Source of the DNA: Paractinoplanes maris
Lineage (GTDB): Bacteria > Actinomycetota > Actinomycetes > Mycobacteriales > Micromonosporaceae
NCBI RefSeq assembly: GCF_023544465.1
Contig: NZ_JALPVL010000008.1
Location: 372,001-436,000 of the forward strand
Length of the DNA: 64,000 nt
Direction: 5' to 3'
This document shows positions 38,881-48,200 of the stretch, one piece after another; within the stretch, counting starts at the first letter, position 1, and each line of letters begins with the position of its first letter. The notes beneath the pieces were generated by a model that did no database searches, had not been told where the DNA came from, and saw only the letters and a program-made list of their open reading frames with translations. The position numbers and the translations under genes were made by a program.

Positions 38881-39888
38881 TCAGCCTTCGGCGCCGTGGC
38901 CGGGTGGGACGCGTTCGGTGGGCCTCACCGGGGGTGGCGGTGTGCCGTCGCCGAAGGGGCGCCCGCCGAGCTTTTCGCGGTCGTGCGGGGTCAGCCAGCC
39001 GCTCAGGTCGGGGCCTTTGGGCACGATGCCGGTGGGATTGATGTCTTTGTGGACGATGTAGTAGTGCTTCTTGATGTCGACGAAGTCGGTGGTGTCGCCG
39101 AAGCCGGGGGTCTGGAAGAGGTCCCGGGCGTAGGCCCACAGCACCGGCATCTCGGTCAGCTTGCTGCGGTTGCACTTGAAGTGACCGTGATAGGCCGCGT
39201 CGAAGCGGGCCAGCGTCGTGAACAGGCGCACGTCGGCCTCGGTGATCGTGTCGCCGACCAGGTAGCGCTGACCGGACAGCAGCTCCGAGAGCTTGTCGAG
39301 CTGGGCGAAGAGCCGGTCGTAGGCCTTCTCGTAGGCTTCCTGGGTGCCCGCGAAGCCCGCGCGGTAGACGCCGTTGTTGACCTCGGTGAAGACCGACCTA
39401 TTGATCTTGTCGATCTGGTCGCGCAGTTCTTCCGGGTAAAGCTTCGGTGCGCCCTCGCGGTGGTAGCGCGTCCACTCCAGCGACAGATCGATGGTGATCT
39501 GCGCGAAGTCGTTCGTGACGACCTGCCCGGTGGGCACGTCGACGATCGCGGGCACGGTGATGCCCTTGTCGTAGTCCGGGAACCGCTTGAAGTAGGCCTC
39601 CTGGAGCCGTTCGATCCCGAGCACCGGGTCGCGGCCGTCCGGGTCGAGGTCGAAAGTCCAGCTGCGTTCGTCGTGCGTCGGGCCGGCGATGCCCATCGAG
39701 AGCACGTCCTCGAGGCCGAGCAGGCGCCGGACGATGATGGCGCGGTTCGCCCACGGACAGGCCCGGGCCACCACCAACCGGTATCGGCCGGGTTCGACCG
39801 GATACCCGTCCCGGCCGTCCTCGGTGATCCGGGTCGCGATGTACCGCTGGTCCCGGGTGAATTCGCCTTGCGGGTTCACGTACGCCAT
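38881..39888 (-). CDS. Glutathionyl-hydroquinone reductase-type GST (Xi class)
   Basis: 335 aa. The thioredoxin-like half has ARACPWANRAIIVRRLLGLE with catalytic Cys44 in CPWA, the mark of Xi-class GSTs/ECM4/YqjG. The GST C-terminal helical half includes RYLVGDTITEADVRLFTTLARFD and YHGHFKCNR. These enzymes reduce S-thiolated hydroquinones; in actinobacteria the thiol is presumably mycothiol rather than glutathione. The C-terminus is a Pro-rich extension. Monocistronic; ATG 39888 follows GGAG. Confidence 0.9.
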   Translation of the reverse strand: MAYVNPQGEFTRDQRYIATRITEDGRDGYPVEPGRYRLVVARACPWANRAIIVRRLLGLEDVLSMGIAGPTHDERSWTFDLDPDGRDPVLGIERLQEAYFKRFPDYDKGITVPAIVDVPTGQVVTNDFAQITIDLSLEWTRYHREGAPKLYPEELRDQIDKINRSVFTEVNNGVYRAGFAGTQEAYEKAYDRLFAQLDKLSELLSGQRYLVGDTITEADVRLFTTLARFDAAYHGHFKCNRSKLTEMPVLWAYARDLFQTPGFGDTTDFVDIKKHYYIVHKDINPTGIVPKGPDLSGWLTPHDREKLGGRPFGDGTPPPPVRPTERVPPGHGAEG

Positions 39889-39986
39889 GTCTCCATCCTG
39901 CGACGTCGGTGGCGCCCGCGCCCACCGAAGCCCGATGGCCGCCGGACTCGGGCGCTGACAGCCGTCACATCTGACACAGTGGCCTG

Positions 39987-41087
39987 ATGGCCGCCAAGAT
40001 CCGGAGCTACCTCGTTCAGTGGACGGTGTTCGTTCCGATCATCGCCCTCGTCGCCCTGGCTCTCACGTGGAGCCGTCACCTGTCGATGCCGGTCGTGGTG
40101 GTGGCCGCCTGCCTGCTCGGCGGGGCTGTCCTGGCCGCCGTCCACCACGCTGAGGTCGTCGCGCACCGGGTCGGGGAGCCGTTCGGCTCGCTCGTCCTGG
40201 CCGTCGCGGTCACCATCATCGAGGTCGCCCTGATCGTCACGTTGATGATCAGCGGCGGGGAGAAGACCCAGGCCCTGGCCCGCGACACGGTCTTCGCGGC
40301 CGTGATGATCACCTGTAACGGGCTCCTCGGCATCTCGCTGCTGGTCGGTTCGCTGCGCCGGCACGTGTCGGTCTTCAACGCCGAGGGCACCGGCGGCGCC
40401 TTCGCCACGGTGGCGACCCTGGCCACGCTCAGCCTCGTGCTGCCCAGCTTCACGACGAGCCGTCCCGGCCCGCAGTTCTCGCCCGCCCAGCTCGCCTTCG
40501 CTGCCGTCGCTTCGCTCAGCCTCTACGCCCTCTTCGTCACGGTGCAGACCCGCCGGCACCGCGACTACTTCCTGCCGATCACGACGAGCGGAAAGGTCAT
40601 CACGACCGAGGAGCACCTCGACCCGCCGAGCGGCCGTCTCGCGCTGGCCAGCCTCGGTGTCCTGATGGCCGCCCTGATCGCGGTGGTCGGCCTGGCCAAG
40701 GGAGTCTCGCCGTCGATCGAGTCGGGCGTCGAGTCGATCGGCCTGCCGCAGGCGGTCGTCGGCGTGGTGATCGCGCTGCTGGTGCTGCTGCCGGAGACGA
40801 TCGCGGCGGTCCGTGCGGCTGCCCGCGACCGCGTGCAGACCAGTCTCAACCTGGCGGTCGGCTCGGCGATGGCCAGCATCGGCCTGACCATCCCGGCGAT
40901 CGCCATCGCGATGATCTGGCTGGACGGCCCGCTGCTGCTCGGCCTCGGCGGCACCCAGATGGTGCTGCTGGCCCTGACCGTCGTGGTCGGCACCCTCACC
41001 ATCGTCCCCGGCCGCGCCAACGTCCTCCAGGGCGGCGTCCATCTCGCCCTGCTGGCCGCGTTCCTCTTCCTCGCCGCCAGCCCCTGA
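39987..41087 (+). CDS. chaA: Calcium/proton antiporter, ChaA-like
   Basis: 366 aa integral membrane protein with about eleven hydrophobic helices in two halves. The cation-binding repeats are visible: GEPFGSLVLAVAVTIIEVAL (first half) and LLPETIAAVRAAARDRVQTS with NLAVGSAMASIGLT (second half), each with the conserved Glu of Ca2+/cation exchangers. It matches the ChaA group exporting Ca2+/Na+/K+ in exchange for protons. Monocistronic; ATG 39987. Confidence 0.9.
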   Translation: MAAKIRSYLVQWTVFVPIIALVALALTWSRHLSMPVVVVAACLLGGAVLAAVHHAEVVAHRVGEPFGSLVLAVAVTIIEVALIVTLMISGGEKTQALARDTVFAAVMITCNGLLGISLLVGSLRRHVSVFNAEGTGGAFATVATLATLSLVLPSFTTSRPGPQFSPAQLAFAAVASLSLYALFVTVQTRRHRDYFLPITTSGKVITTEEHLDPPSGRLALASLGVLMAALIAVVGLAKGVSPSIESGVESIGLPQAVVGVVIALLVLLPETIAAVRAAARDRVQTSLNLAVGSAMASIGLTIPAIAIAMIWLDGPLLLGLGGTQMVLLALTVVVGTLTIVPGRANVLQGGVHLALLAAFLFLAASP

Positions 41088-41406
41088 TCGCCTTCGGTCG
41101 CTGACCGGCGTCCGGTGCCGGTCGGCACCGAAGCCCGGGGGTCCGGGGCCGTCCACTTCCGCGAAGTGCTGACCCTGGTCAGGGACGGTGGCGACCCGAA
41201 GCCGGCACGCCTTGAAGGTCGACGTGGCGGCGCCGGCCGCCAAGCTTGGCCGCGTCTTCATCTTCCCGGTGGACCACGTCGTCAACGAACGTCATGGCTT
41301 GCGTTCGGTCGACCGGGCCGGGGAACTCGGGCAGCGCAGCCGGTTCGTGGAGGATGGGCAGCGCTGCCGGATCATGAGGCCGGGGGCGGGGCGGTGCCCC
41401 GCCCGG
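41088..41406. other. Intergenic region without recognised gene
   Basis: 319 bases between the antiporter and the LacI gene. A 75-codon plus-strand frame (41188-41415) exists but has no SD, no recognisable domain and runs into the LacI gene's 3' end. Only the hairpin at 41384-41404 is supported. Confidence 0.6.
41384..41404 (-). terminator. Hairpin downstream of LacI regulator
   Basis: GGGCGGGGC and GCCCCGCCC form a 9-bp stem with a 3-base loop just past the LacI stop at 41407. Confidence 0.65.
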
Positions 41407-42441
41407 TCAGGCTGAGTCGCGCTCGACCAGCGCCGGCTCGTAGATCACGGAGGACACTCGCATGGCCGGCTCCTCGATGCGGGCCAGCAGCAGGCGGGCG
41501 GCCTCGGCCGCCATGTCCTCGAGTGGGTGGCGGATCGTGGTCAGCGCGGGCGACGCGGCGACCGCGGCGCTGCTGTCGTCGAAGCCCACGACGGCCACGT
41601 CCTGGGGAACGCGACGGCCCGCCTCGCGCAGGGCGGACAGCGCGCCCAGCGCCATCAGGTCGTTGGCCGCGAACACCCCGTCCAGCCCCGGATGGCCGGC
41701 CAGCAGCGTCCGCATGGCCGCCTCGCCGCTGTCGCGGGTGAAGTTGCCCGTCTCGATCGGCACCCAGCCGTGCCCGCGCCGGGCCAGCGCGCGCCGGAAA
41801 CCCGCGATGCGGTCGCTGCTCGCGGGCACGTCGGCCGGACCCGAGATCATCGCCAGCCGCTGAGCGCCCCGGCTCAGCAGCCGCTCGGCGGCCAGTGCGG
41901 CGCCGGTGTCATTGGCCAGGTCGACGTAGTCGATCGGCACCGGCTCGGCGGGCCGCCCGATCAGCACCGCCGGGACGCCGCCCTCGGTGAGCATGCGGGG
42001 CAGCGGGTCGACGGCGGGCAGGGACAGCACGATCGCGCCGTCGGCCTGACCGTTGCGCAGGTCGCCGACGAGCCGCTTGCGCCCGTCGTCGGTGCCGACG
42101 ATCTGCAGGGCCAGCTGGACGCCCTGCGCGCGCAGCACGCTCATCAGCCCGCCCACGACCCGGCCGAAGTAGGGGTCGGCGAAGAACCGGCTCATGAACG
42201 GGTCGTCGTCGTGCGACTCGGAGTCGGAGACGACCAGCGCCACGGTGCCCGTGCGGCGGGTGACCAGGGAGCGGGCCAGCCGGTTGGGCACATATCCGGT
42301 GCGGCCGACGGCGTCCCAGACCACCTCGTGCAGCTGCGGGTCGACGTTGCGGATGCCGTTGATCACCCGGGAGACGGTGGCTCGGGACACCCCGGCGATG
42401 CGGGCGACGTCCTCGAGGGTCGGGAGCCGCTCAGTTCGCAT
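41407..42441 (-). CDS. LacI-family transcriptional regulator (local glycan regulon)
   Basis: 344 aa from ATG 42441. N-terminal HTH (LEDVARIAGVSRATVSRVI) and hinge (PNRLARSLVTRRTG), then a periplasmic-binding-type sugar domain with FAANDLMALGAL and the VVGFDDSS segment. Upstream extensions in frame are discarded since the HTH begins 8 residues after this Met. The operator GGAGAGCGCTCTCC lies 22 bases upstream and recurs before the genes at 42588 and 45202-48228, so the protein probably represses itself and both secreted carbohydrate-binding proteins until a sugar is sensed. Confidence 0.92.
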   Translation of the reverse strand: MRTERLPTLEDVARIAGVSRATVSRVINGIRNVDPQLHEVVWDAVGRTGYVPNRLARSLVTRRTGTVALVVSDSESHDDDPFMSRFFADPYFGRVVGGLMSVLRAQGVQLALQIVGTDDGRKRLVGDLRNGQADGAIVLSLPAVDPLPRMLTEGGVPAVLIGRPAEPVPIDYVDLANDTGAALAAERLLSRGAQRLAMISGPADVPASSDRIAGFRRALARRGHGWVPIETGNFTRDSGEAAMRTLLAGHPGLDGVFAANDLMALGALSALREAGRRVPQDVAVVGFDDSSAAVAASPALTTIRHPLEDMAAEAARLLLARIEEPAMRVSSVIYEPALVERDSA

Positions 42442-42462
42442 AGACGCCTTTATAGCACAAGG

Positions 42463-42476
42463 GGAGAGCGCTCTCC
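42463..42476. promoter_or_regulatory. LacI-type operator (autoregulatory)
   Basis: GGAGAGCGCTCTCC is a perfect 14-base palindrome with the central CG typical of LacI-family sites, 22 bases from the regulator start. Confidence 0.82.
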
Positions 42477-42555
42477 GGCACGCGCCGATCCAGGTTCCGG
42501 AACCAGGGGAAACGCGCGGAGGTATTGACGGGCTTGACATCTCGGCGGAACACTC

Positions 42556-42569
42556 GGAAAGCGCTCTCC
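42556..42569. promoter_or_regulatory. LacI-type operator before the CBM32-DUF1996 gene
   Basis: GGAAAGCGCTCTCC differs by one base from the site at 42463 and lies 18 bases before GTG 42588. Confidence 0.82.
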
Positions 42570-42587
42570 AACCCCGAAGGAGACTTC

Positions 42588-43985
42588 GTGAATCCCCTCA
42601 GACCCAGGCGCCTGCTCACCCTCGGCGCGGTCGCGGCCCTCACCGCGACCGCCGTCCTCACCGGTGTCAACGCGGCGCAGGCCGCCGACACCCTGCTCTC
42701 GCAAGGCCGTCCCGTCCTGGCCTCGTCGACCGAGAACGGCGGCGCCCCGGCCGCCGCGGCCGTCGACGGCAACACCACCACCCGGTGGGGCAGCGCGTGG
42801 AGCGACCCGCAGTGGCTGCGCGTCGACCTCGGCGGCACCGCCACCATCGGCCAGGTCAAGTTGACCTGGGAGGCCGCGTACGCCAAGGCCTTCCAGATCC
42901 AGACCTCGCCCGACGGCACCACCTGGTCGACCGTCTACAGCACGACCACGGCCGGCGGCGGCTCGCAGACCCTGTCGGTCACCGGCTCCGGTCGCTACGT
43001 GCGGATGTACGGAACGCAGCGGGCCACCGGCTACGGCTACTCGCTGTACGAGTTCCAGGTGTACGGAACGCTGACCTCCCCGCCACCGACCACCGGCCCC
43101 GGTTACGTGCCGGCCAACCCCACGGTGACGGGGGTCGTGCCGTCGACCGCGGTGCCGCCGGACACCAACCCGCCGACGACCCACCACGAGTTCCAGATGA
43201 ACTGCTCGGTGAGCCGGAGCAACCTCAACGACGACCCGATCGTCTTCCCCGGCCTGCCCGGCGCGTCGCACTCGCACACCTTCATGGGCAACACCACCAC
43301 GAACGCGGGCACGACGCTGAACAGCCTGAAGGCCGGTGGCACCTCGTGCATCACGCCCGGTGACAAGACCGGTTACTGGATGCCGACGCTGCTCAACGGC
43401 GACACCGCCGTGCAGCCCGTCGGCCGGCAGACCATCTACTACAAGTCGGGCGTCATCGACTACCGCAGTGTGCGCCCGTTCCCCGAGGGCCTGCGCTACG
43501 TGGTCGGCAGCCCGACCTCCACGATCGACGACTTCCGCAACCACCCGGGCGCGGTCGAGGGCTTCGAGTGCGGCGATCTGTCGTTCAACTGGGACATCCC
43601 GGCCAACTGCGCGCCCGGGAGTCAGCTCAACGTCCGCTTCCAGGCCCCGAGCTGCTGGAACGGCCTGCACCTGGACGTGCCCGACCACAAGAGCCACATG
43701 GCGTACCCGGTGCTGGGGGTCTGCCCGGCATCGCACCCGGTGGCCGTCCCGATGATCGAGTTCAAGATGGCCTGGCCGGTGAGCGGCACCATGGCCAACG
43801 TCCGCTTCTCCAGCGGCCGCGGCTTCTCGTTCCACTATGACGTCTTCAACGCCTTCGACGGGCCCACGCTCGCCGCGCTGACCCGCCACTGCATCAACGG
43901 CGGTCTCCAGTGCGACCCGCGGGGCTTCGACCTCTACAAGCCCGACCGGGGCGCTGCTCTGAACGCGAACTACGAGTTGCCGTAA
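42588..43985 (+). CDS. Secreted CBM32 (F5/8C)-DUF1996 protein
   Basis: 465 aa from GTG 42588 (AAGGAG seven bases upstream). Signal peptide 1-32 (ends AQA). Residues 35-160 are a discoidin/CBM32 domain (TLLSQGRP, WLRVDLGG, YVRMYGTQRATGYGYSLYEF), almost identical in style to the N-terminal domain of the protein at 48228. A Pro/Thr linker leads to DUF1996 (about 190-455), with HHEFQMNCSVS, GASHSHTFMGN and LHLDVPDHKSHMAYP, rich in His and Cys. DUF1996 occurs in secreted fungal and actinobacterial proteins; activity unknown. LacI operator directly upstream. Confidence 0.88.
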   Translation: MNPLRPRRLLTLGAVAALTATAVLTGVNAAQAADTLLSQGRPVLASSTENGGAPAAAAVDGNTTTRWGSAWSDPQWLRVDLGGTATIGQVKLTWEAAYAKAFQIQTSPDGTTWSTVYSTTTAGGGSQTLSVTGSGRYVRMYGTQRATGYGYSLYEFQVYGTLTSPPPTTGPGYVPANPTVTGVVPSTAVPPDTNPPTTHHEFQMNCSVSRSNLNDDPIVFPGLPGASHSHTFMGNTTTNAGTTLNSLKAGGTSCITPGDKTGYWMPTLLNGDTAVQPVGRQTIYYKSGVIDYRSVRPFPEGLRYVVGSPTSTIDDFRNHPGAVEGFECGDLSFNWDIPANCAPGSQLNVRFQAPSCWNGLHLDVPDHKSHMAYPVLGVCPASHPVAVPMIEFKMAWPVSGTMANVRFSSGRGFSFHYDVFNAFDGPTLAALTRHCINGGLQCDPRGFDLYKPDRGAALNANYELP

Positions 43986-43999
43986 CCGGCGACTGAACG

Positions 44000-44030
44000 A
44001 ACGGGTGCCGTCCGCCGGGCGGCGCCCGTT
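44000..44030. terminator. Bidirectional hairpin, convergent genes
   Basis: AACGGGTGCCG pairs with CGGCGCCCGTT (one G-T wobble), followed by TCGCTTTT on the plus strand. It ends the CBM32-DUF1996 gene and probably the DUF305-like gene. Confidence 0.75.
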
Positions 44031-44036
44031 TCGCTT

Positions 44037-44606
44037 TTACGGCTCGGTGCTCGGCATTGTGGACAGAGCCCCTTGGCGGGTGCGCAGAATCTGCAATGCC
44101 AAATCGCGGGTCTGCGGCTCGATCCCGGATTTGTCCTCACTGCGGGCCAGATCCTGACTTTGTTGCAGATGCGCCTTGATGAGCTTGGTCGCCGTTTCGT
44201 CGAAGGCCGGGCCGGCCAGCGAGGTGGCCTCGGTCACCTGCTCGGGCGTGACCATGCCGGGCATCGGCATGCCCTCGTGCGGGTTCTCGTCGGGCAGGCC
44301 GGCGCGGGCGTGCAGCTGGCGCAGAATGCTCAGCTCGGCGTCGGTGAAGGCCTTGACCTGCGTGGTCATGGCCAGCGTGGCGGGCGTCCGGGTGCGTTTC
44401 GGTACGAGCTCGAGCAGCGGCAGGAGTTGCTCGTCCATCGCGATGTTGATCTCGATCCAGGCCAGGTCGGTGCCGCCGAACCCGGCTGCCGCGCCCGCCC
44501 CGGCCGGAGCCCCGGCGGACGGCGTGGTGGCCGCGGGTGCCCCCGTGGTCGTGCACCCCGCCAGACCGAGCACACCGACGAGCAACAGGCGGGGAATGGC
44601 TTTCAC
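44037..44606 (-). CDS. DUF305-like lipoprotein
   Basis: 189 aa from GTG 44606. Lipoprotein signal with lipobox LAGC (Cys18), then an Ala/Gly/Pro linker. Residues 45-185 follow the four-helix DUF305 outline (ferritin-like), including AMTTQVKAFTDAELSILRQLHARAGLP and the HEGMPMPGMVTPEQV loop. The paired histidines usual in DUF305 (MIPHH) are missing, replaced by MDEQLLPLL, so metal binding is doubtful. Outer face of the membrane. Single gene. The SD is weak and the start could move. Confidence 0.7.
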   Translation of the reverse strand: MKAIPRLLLVGVLGLAGCTTTGAPAATTPSAGAPAGAGAAAGFGGTDLAWIEINIAMDEQLLPLLELVPKRTRTPATLAMTTQVKAFTDAELSILRQLHARAGLPDENPHEGMPMPGMVTPEQVTEATSLAGPAFDETATKLIKAHLQQSQDLARSEDKSGIEPQTRDLALQILRTRQGALSTMPSTEP

Positions 44607-44708
44607 ATCCGCGATTCTGTCCGTGCGGCGCCGCTGGTGTCAATGAGTCGATATTGATGGATGTTTCTGTTATTCGGGTCGCTGTTCCGCGTCGCCGAGG
44701 GACAGAAT

Positions 44709-45080
44709 TCAGGCGTTCTCCCACAGCCCGATCAGGTTGCCCTCGGTGTCGTGGAAGTAGGCGCTGAAGCCCATCGTGCCGACCGGGGAACGGCCGATCG
44801 CGACCTTGCCACCGAGTTTCTCGATCTTGGCTAAGGCGTCGTCGATGCTCTCGACGCCCACGGTCACCACCGGCGCGGTGATGGGACCCTGGCGGGCCAG
44901 CATGCCGCCGTTGATGCCGGGCTCGGCCGGACGGCCCTGCTCGTCCGTCGGCGTGGTCGTGACCATCGTGTATTGATAGCCGGGCATGGAGTTGAGCTGC
45001 CAGCCGAAGGCCTCGGCATAGAACCGCGTGGCGCGCTCGCCGTCGTCGAACGGCACCTCGAAGTGGATCACCTTGTCCAT
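44709..45080 (-). CDS. VOC-family (glyoxalase/bleomycin-resistance fold) protein
   Basis: 123 aa, start ATG 45080 after AAGGAGG. Two beta-alpha-beta-beta-beta units: VIHFEVPFDDGERATRFYAEAFGW and VTVGVESIDDALAKIEKLGG, ending FHDTEGNLIGLWEN, whose Glu near the end is a usual metal ligand. Belongs to the small actinobacterial VOC proteins of unknown substrate. Single gene. Confidence 0.9.
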   Translation of the reverse strand: MDKVIHFEVPFDDGERATRFYAEAFGWQLNSMPGYQYTMVTTTPTDEQGRPAEPGINGGMLARQGPITAPVVTVGVESIDDALAKIEKLGGKVAIGRSPVGTMGFSAYFHDTEGNLIGLWENA

Positions 45081-45158
45081 CTCGCCGCCTCCTTTCCCCA
45101 GACCCTAGAGCTGCGGCCCCGGGCCGGAGAAGGGCCGGAAGTAGGGGGTCACCACAAA

Positions 45159-45192
45159 GAAGGGCGCCGCGACCGAGGCCGCGACGCCCTTC
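45159..45192 (-). terminator. Rho-independent terminator of the large GH gene
   Basis: On the minus strand GAAGGGCGTCGCG pairs with CGCGGCGCCCTTC (12 of 13 pairs), followed by TTTGTG. Confidence 0.82.
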
Positions 45193-45201
45193 GGGTCGAG
45201 T

Positions 45202-48200
45202 TCAGCGGCGATAGACGCCGAACTCCCAGAGCGAATACCCGTACGAGGTGGCGCGGGCGACCCCGTTCACCCGGACATACCGCCCGGTGCCGGAGACGCT
45301 CAGCTCGTCGAAGCCGCCGTCCCCACTGCTCGTCGTGTAGACGTTCGTCCAGCTGGAGCCGTCGTTCGACGTCTGGATCCGGTAGCCGGTGGCGTGCGCC
45401 GCCTCCCAGGCCAGCCGCACGTGGTTGAACGACTGGACCGAGCCCAGGTCGACCTGGAGCCACGCCGTGCCGGCCCACTCGCTGGCCCACCGGGTGCCGT
45501 AGTCACCGTCGGTCGCGTACGAGGGCAGTTGCGGCCCGTTCGTGCCGGTCGGCTGATAGGTGGAGGCCGTCGTCGTTCTGCCCCGCGACAGGTTGGTGCC
45601 GGTCTCCGGCGGAGCCACCACGCGGATGGACTTCTGCTCTATCCCGACGTTGCCCTGGCCGTCGAAGGCGTACACGTAGACCTTCCACACCCCGAGGCGT
45701 TCCGGGGCCTTGGCCGTGAACGTGCCGTTGCCGTTGTCGGTGAAGGTCACGTTGGTCAGCCCGGTGCCACCGCCCGCGTGCTTGTCGGAGTACATGAGGT
45801 TGTAGCGGATGAGGTCACCCTGCGGGTCCGAGGCGGTGACCCCGACGGTCAAGGAACCCCCCGCGGGTACGGCGTTCTGGTTGGCCACGGTCATGCCGGT
45901 GATCTCCGGCGGCGTGTTGGCCGGCGTCCGGCCGGTCCAGGCCCGGCTCAGCGAGTAGTAGCCGTGCCGCCGCCACCCACCGGTGAAGGTGTTGAGCCAG
46001 ATCCCGCCGAAGTCGTTCTCCAGCCCGTAGTGGAACTCGGTCGCGCCCAGCGCCACGGTCGGATGCGCGTTGATCGCGGCCCAACTGCTCGCGTACTGAT
46101 CCCGCTTCTGCAGGTCGGTGGGCTCGGTCGGCACCCCGTTGACGTCGTTGGGCACCTCCCACTCGCCGGCCGGCCCGGCCTCGGTGATGACATACGGCTT
46201 CGAGTAACCGCCGGCCACCCAGTCCGGATAGATGTTGGCGATCGCGCCGTACGAGTTGACCGCGAGCAGGTCGAGCGCCGGGGCGTACTGCTTGTAGTAG
46301 GGCCAGGCCCCGGTGTACGCGTCGGTCGAGGTGACCGGGTGGTTGGGGTCGGCCGCGTGGATGGCCACCGCCACCTCGTTCACAAACTTCGCGTAGCCGA
46401 TGCGCCGCGCCTCGACCTCGGCCGCCGACAGGCCGTGGTCCTGCATCGTGAGGATGACCTCGTTGCCGACGTCCCACATCAACACGCCGGGGCTGTTCTT
46501 CAAGGTGTTGACCCGCGCCACGATCCCGGCCTTGACCGAGTTCTTGTACGCCGTGTCGTTGACGTAGTCGGCGCCCTGATTGAGCCAGTGCCCGACGATC
46601 ACCTTGAGGCCCTGCCGGGCGGCCCGGTCGAGCAGCGTGGGCGTGTTGGCGTCGTCCACCCCCCACGTACGGATCGTGTTGGCGCCCATGTTCCGCAAGT
46701 CCCGCATGTAGCCGTCGGCGGCGGCCTGCGGAGGACCGTACGTGAGGCCTTTGACCTGATAGGGCGAGCCGTCGACCTGCAGCTGCCAGTTGCCCTGACT
46801 GCCGGTGACCCGGACGACGGTGGGCGCGGTGGGAGCGGGCGGGTCGGTCATCGCCGCGGGTACCGTGCCGGTCGCCGTACGGGAAACGCTGACCGAGTCG
46901 ACGCTGAGCACGCCGCCCGAGGTCGTGTCGGGGGTCGGCGTGGTCCGCCCGGCCAGCGCGTTGGGCAGCGACCCGCCGATGGCCAGGTCGAGGCGCAGGA
47001 AGAAGCCGTGGTGCACGGCCGCGTTCCAGGCCGCGACACCGACCTGCGACTCCCGGACGATCCAGGTCTGCCGGCCGTCGAGGTAGAAGCGGATCTCCTC
47101 GTCGGTCCTGGTCCGGTCGATGATCTGGGTGTACTCGTGGTAACCGGTCTGACAGCCGGTGCAGGTGGCGAAGCCGGACGAGCGGCCGTTGTACTCGGCG
47201 CACACGCCGTCGGGGGCGGTGCCGCAGTGCAGGGTCTGGGCGAGCTGGCTGCGGCCGTTGACGTTCGTCATGATGTCGGTCTCGCCGACGCCCGGCCAGT
47301 TCGTGTAGTTGCCGCGATAGGCCGCTCCGGTGGCCCGGAAGCCCGGCCAGTAACCGAGCGCGTTGGCGACGTCCGGCTGCTTGAGCACGGCGGTGAACTT
47401 GGTCTGCTGCCCGGCCGGCGGCTCGAAGTCGGTGCGCTGAGTCTCCAGGCGGCCCGACGTCCAGGCGCCGGCGCCGTCCTTGATGGCCTTGATCGAGAGT
47501 TTGCCGGTGCCGTCGAGCGAGACGTTGGCGGTGCTGTTGCTGGCCGTCTCGACCTCGCCGGTGCCCCAGTTGGCGGCGCCGCCGGGGTAGCTCGTGCCAG
47601 TGCGCAGAAGCCAGTTGGCCGACGACGGCGACGTGCCGGCCGCGCCGTCGAATGTGTCCTGCCAGACCGTGGTGAAGGTGCCGGGCGGCTGGGTGGTCGG
47701 CACTGGGTCAGTTGGTGTGGTGCCGCCGATCGTGCCGTAGACCTTGAACTCCCACAGCGAGTAGCCGTATCCGCCGTTACGGGCGGTGCCGTAGAGCCGG
47801 ACGTAGCGGCCACTGCCGGTGACGGTCAGCGTCTCGGTGCCGCCGGTGCCGTTCGCCTTGGTGGCGATCGTGGTCCAGGTGGCGCCGTCGGGTGAGGTCT
47901 GGATCTGGTACGCCGTGCCGTAGGCGGCCTCCCACTGCAGGGCCACCGAGGTGACGGTCGCGGTGGCGCCGAGGTCGACCCGCAGCCACTGGGGATCGGA
48001 GAACTGGCTCGACCAGCGGGTGCCCGCGTTGCCGTCGGTCGCGTTGGCGGCGACGGTGTCAGCGGTCTCGCTCGACGAGGCGGTGGTCGGTCTGCCCTGC
48101 GAGAGCAGGGTGTCGGCGGCGTAGGCGCCGTGCGGCGCGGCCAGGGTCAGATACGCGGCGGCGAGGCCGAGCACGAGGGGGATGACGAGGCGCCGCCAGA

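Noticed and set aside
39876..41285. Long minus-strand frame opposite the Ca2+/H+ antiporter
   Set aside because: Arg/Gln/Asp-rich translation without domains; the plus strand codes a clear membrane transporter.
41188..41415. 75-codon plus-strand frame after the antiporter
   Set aside because: No SD, no recognisable domain, and it crosses the hairpin and the end of the LacI gene.
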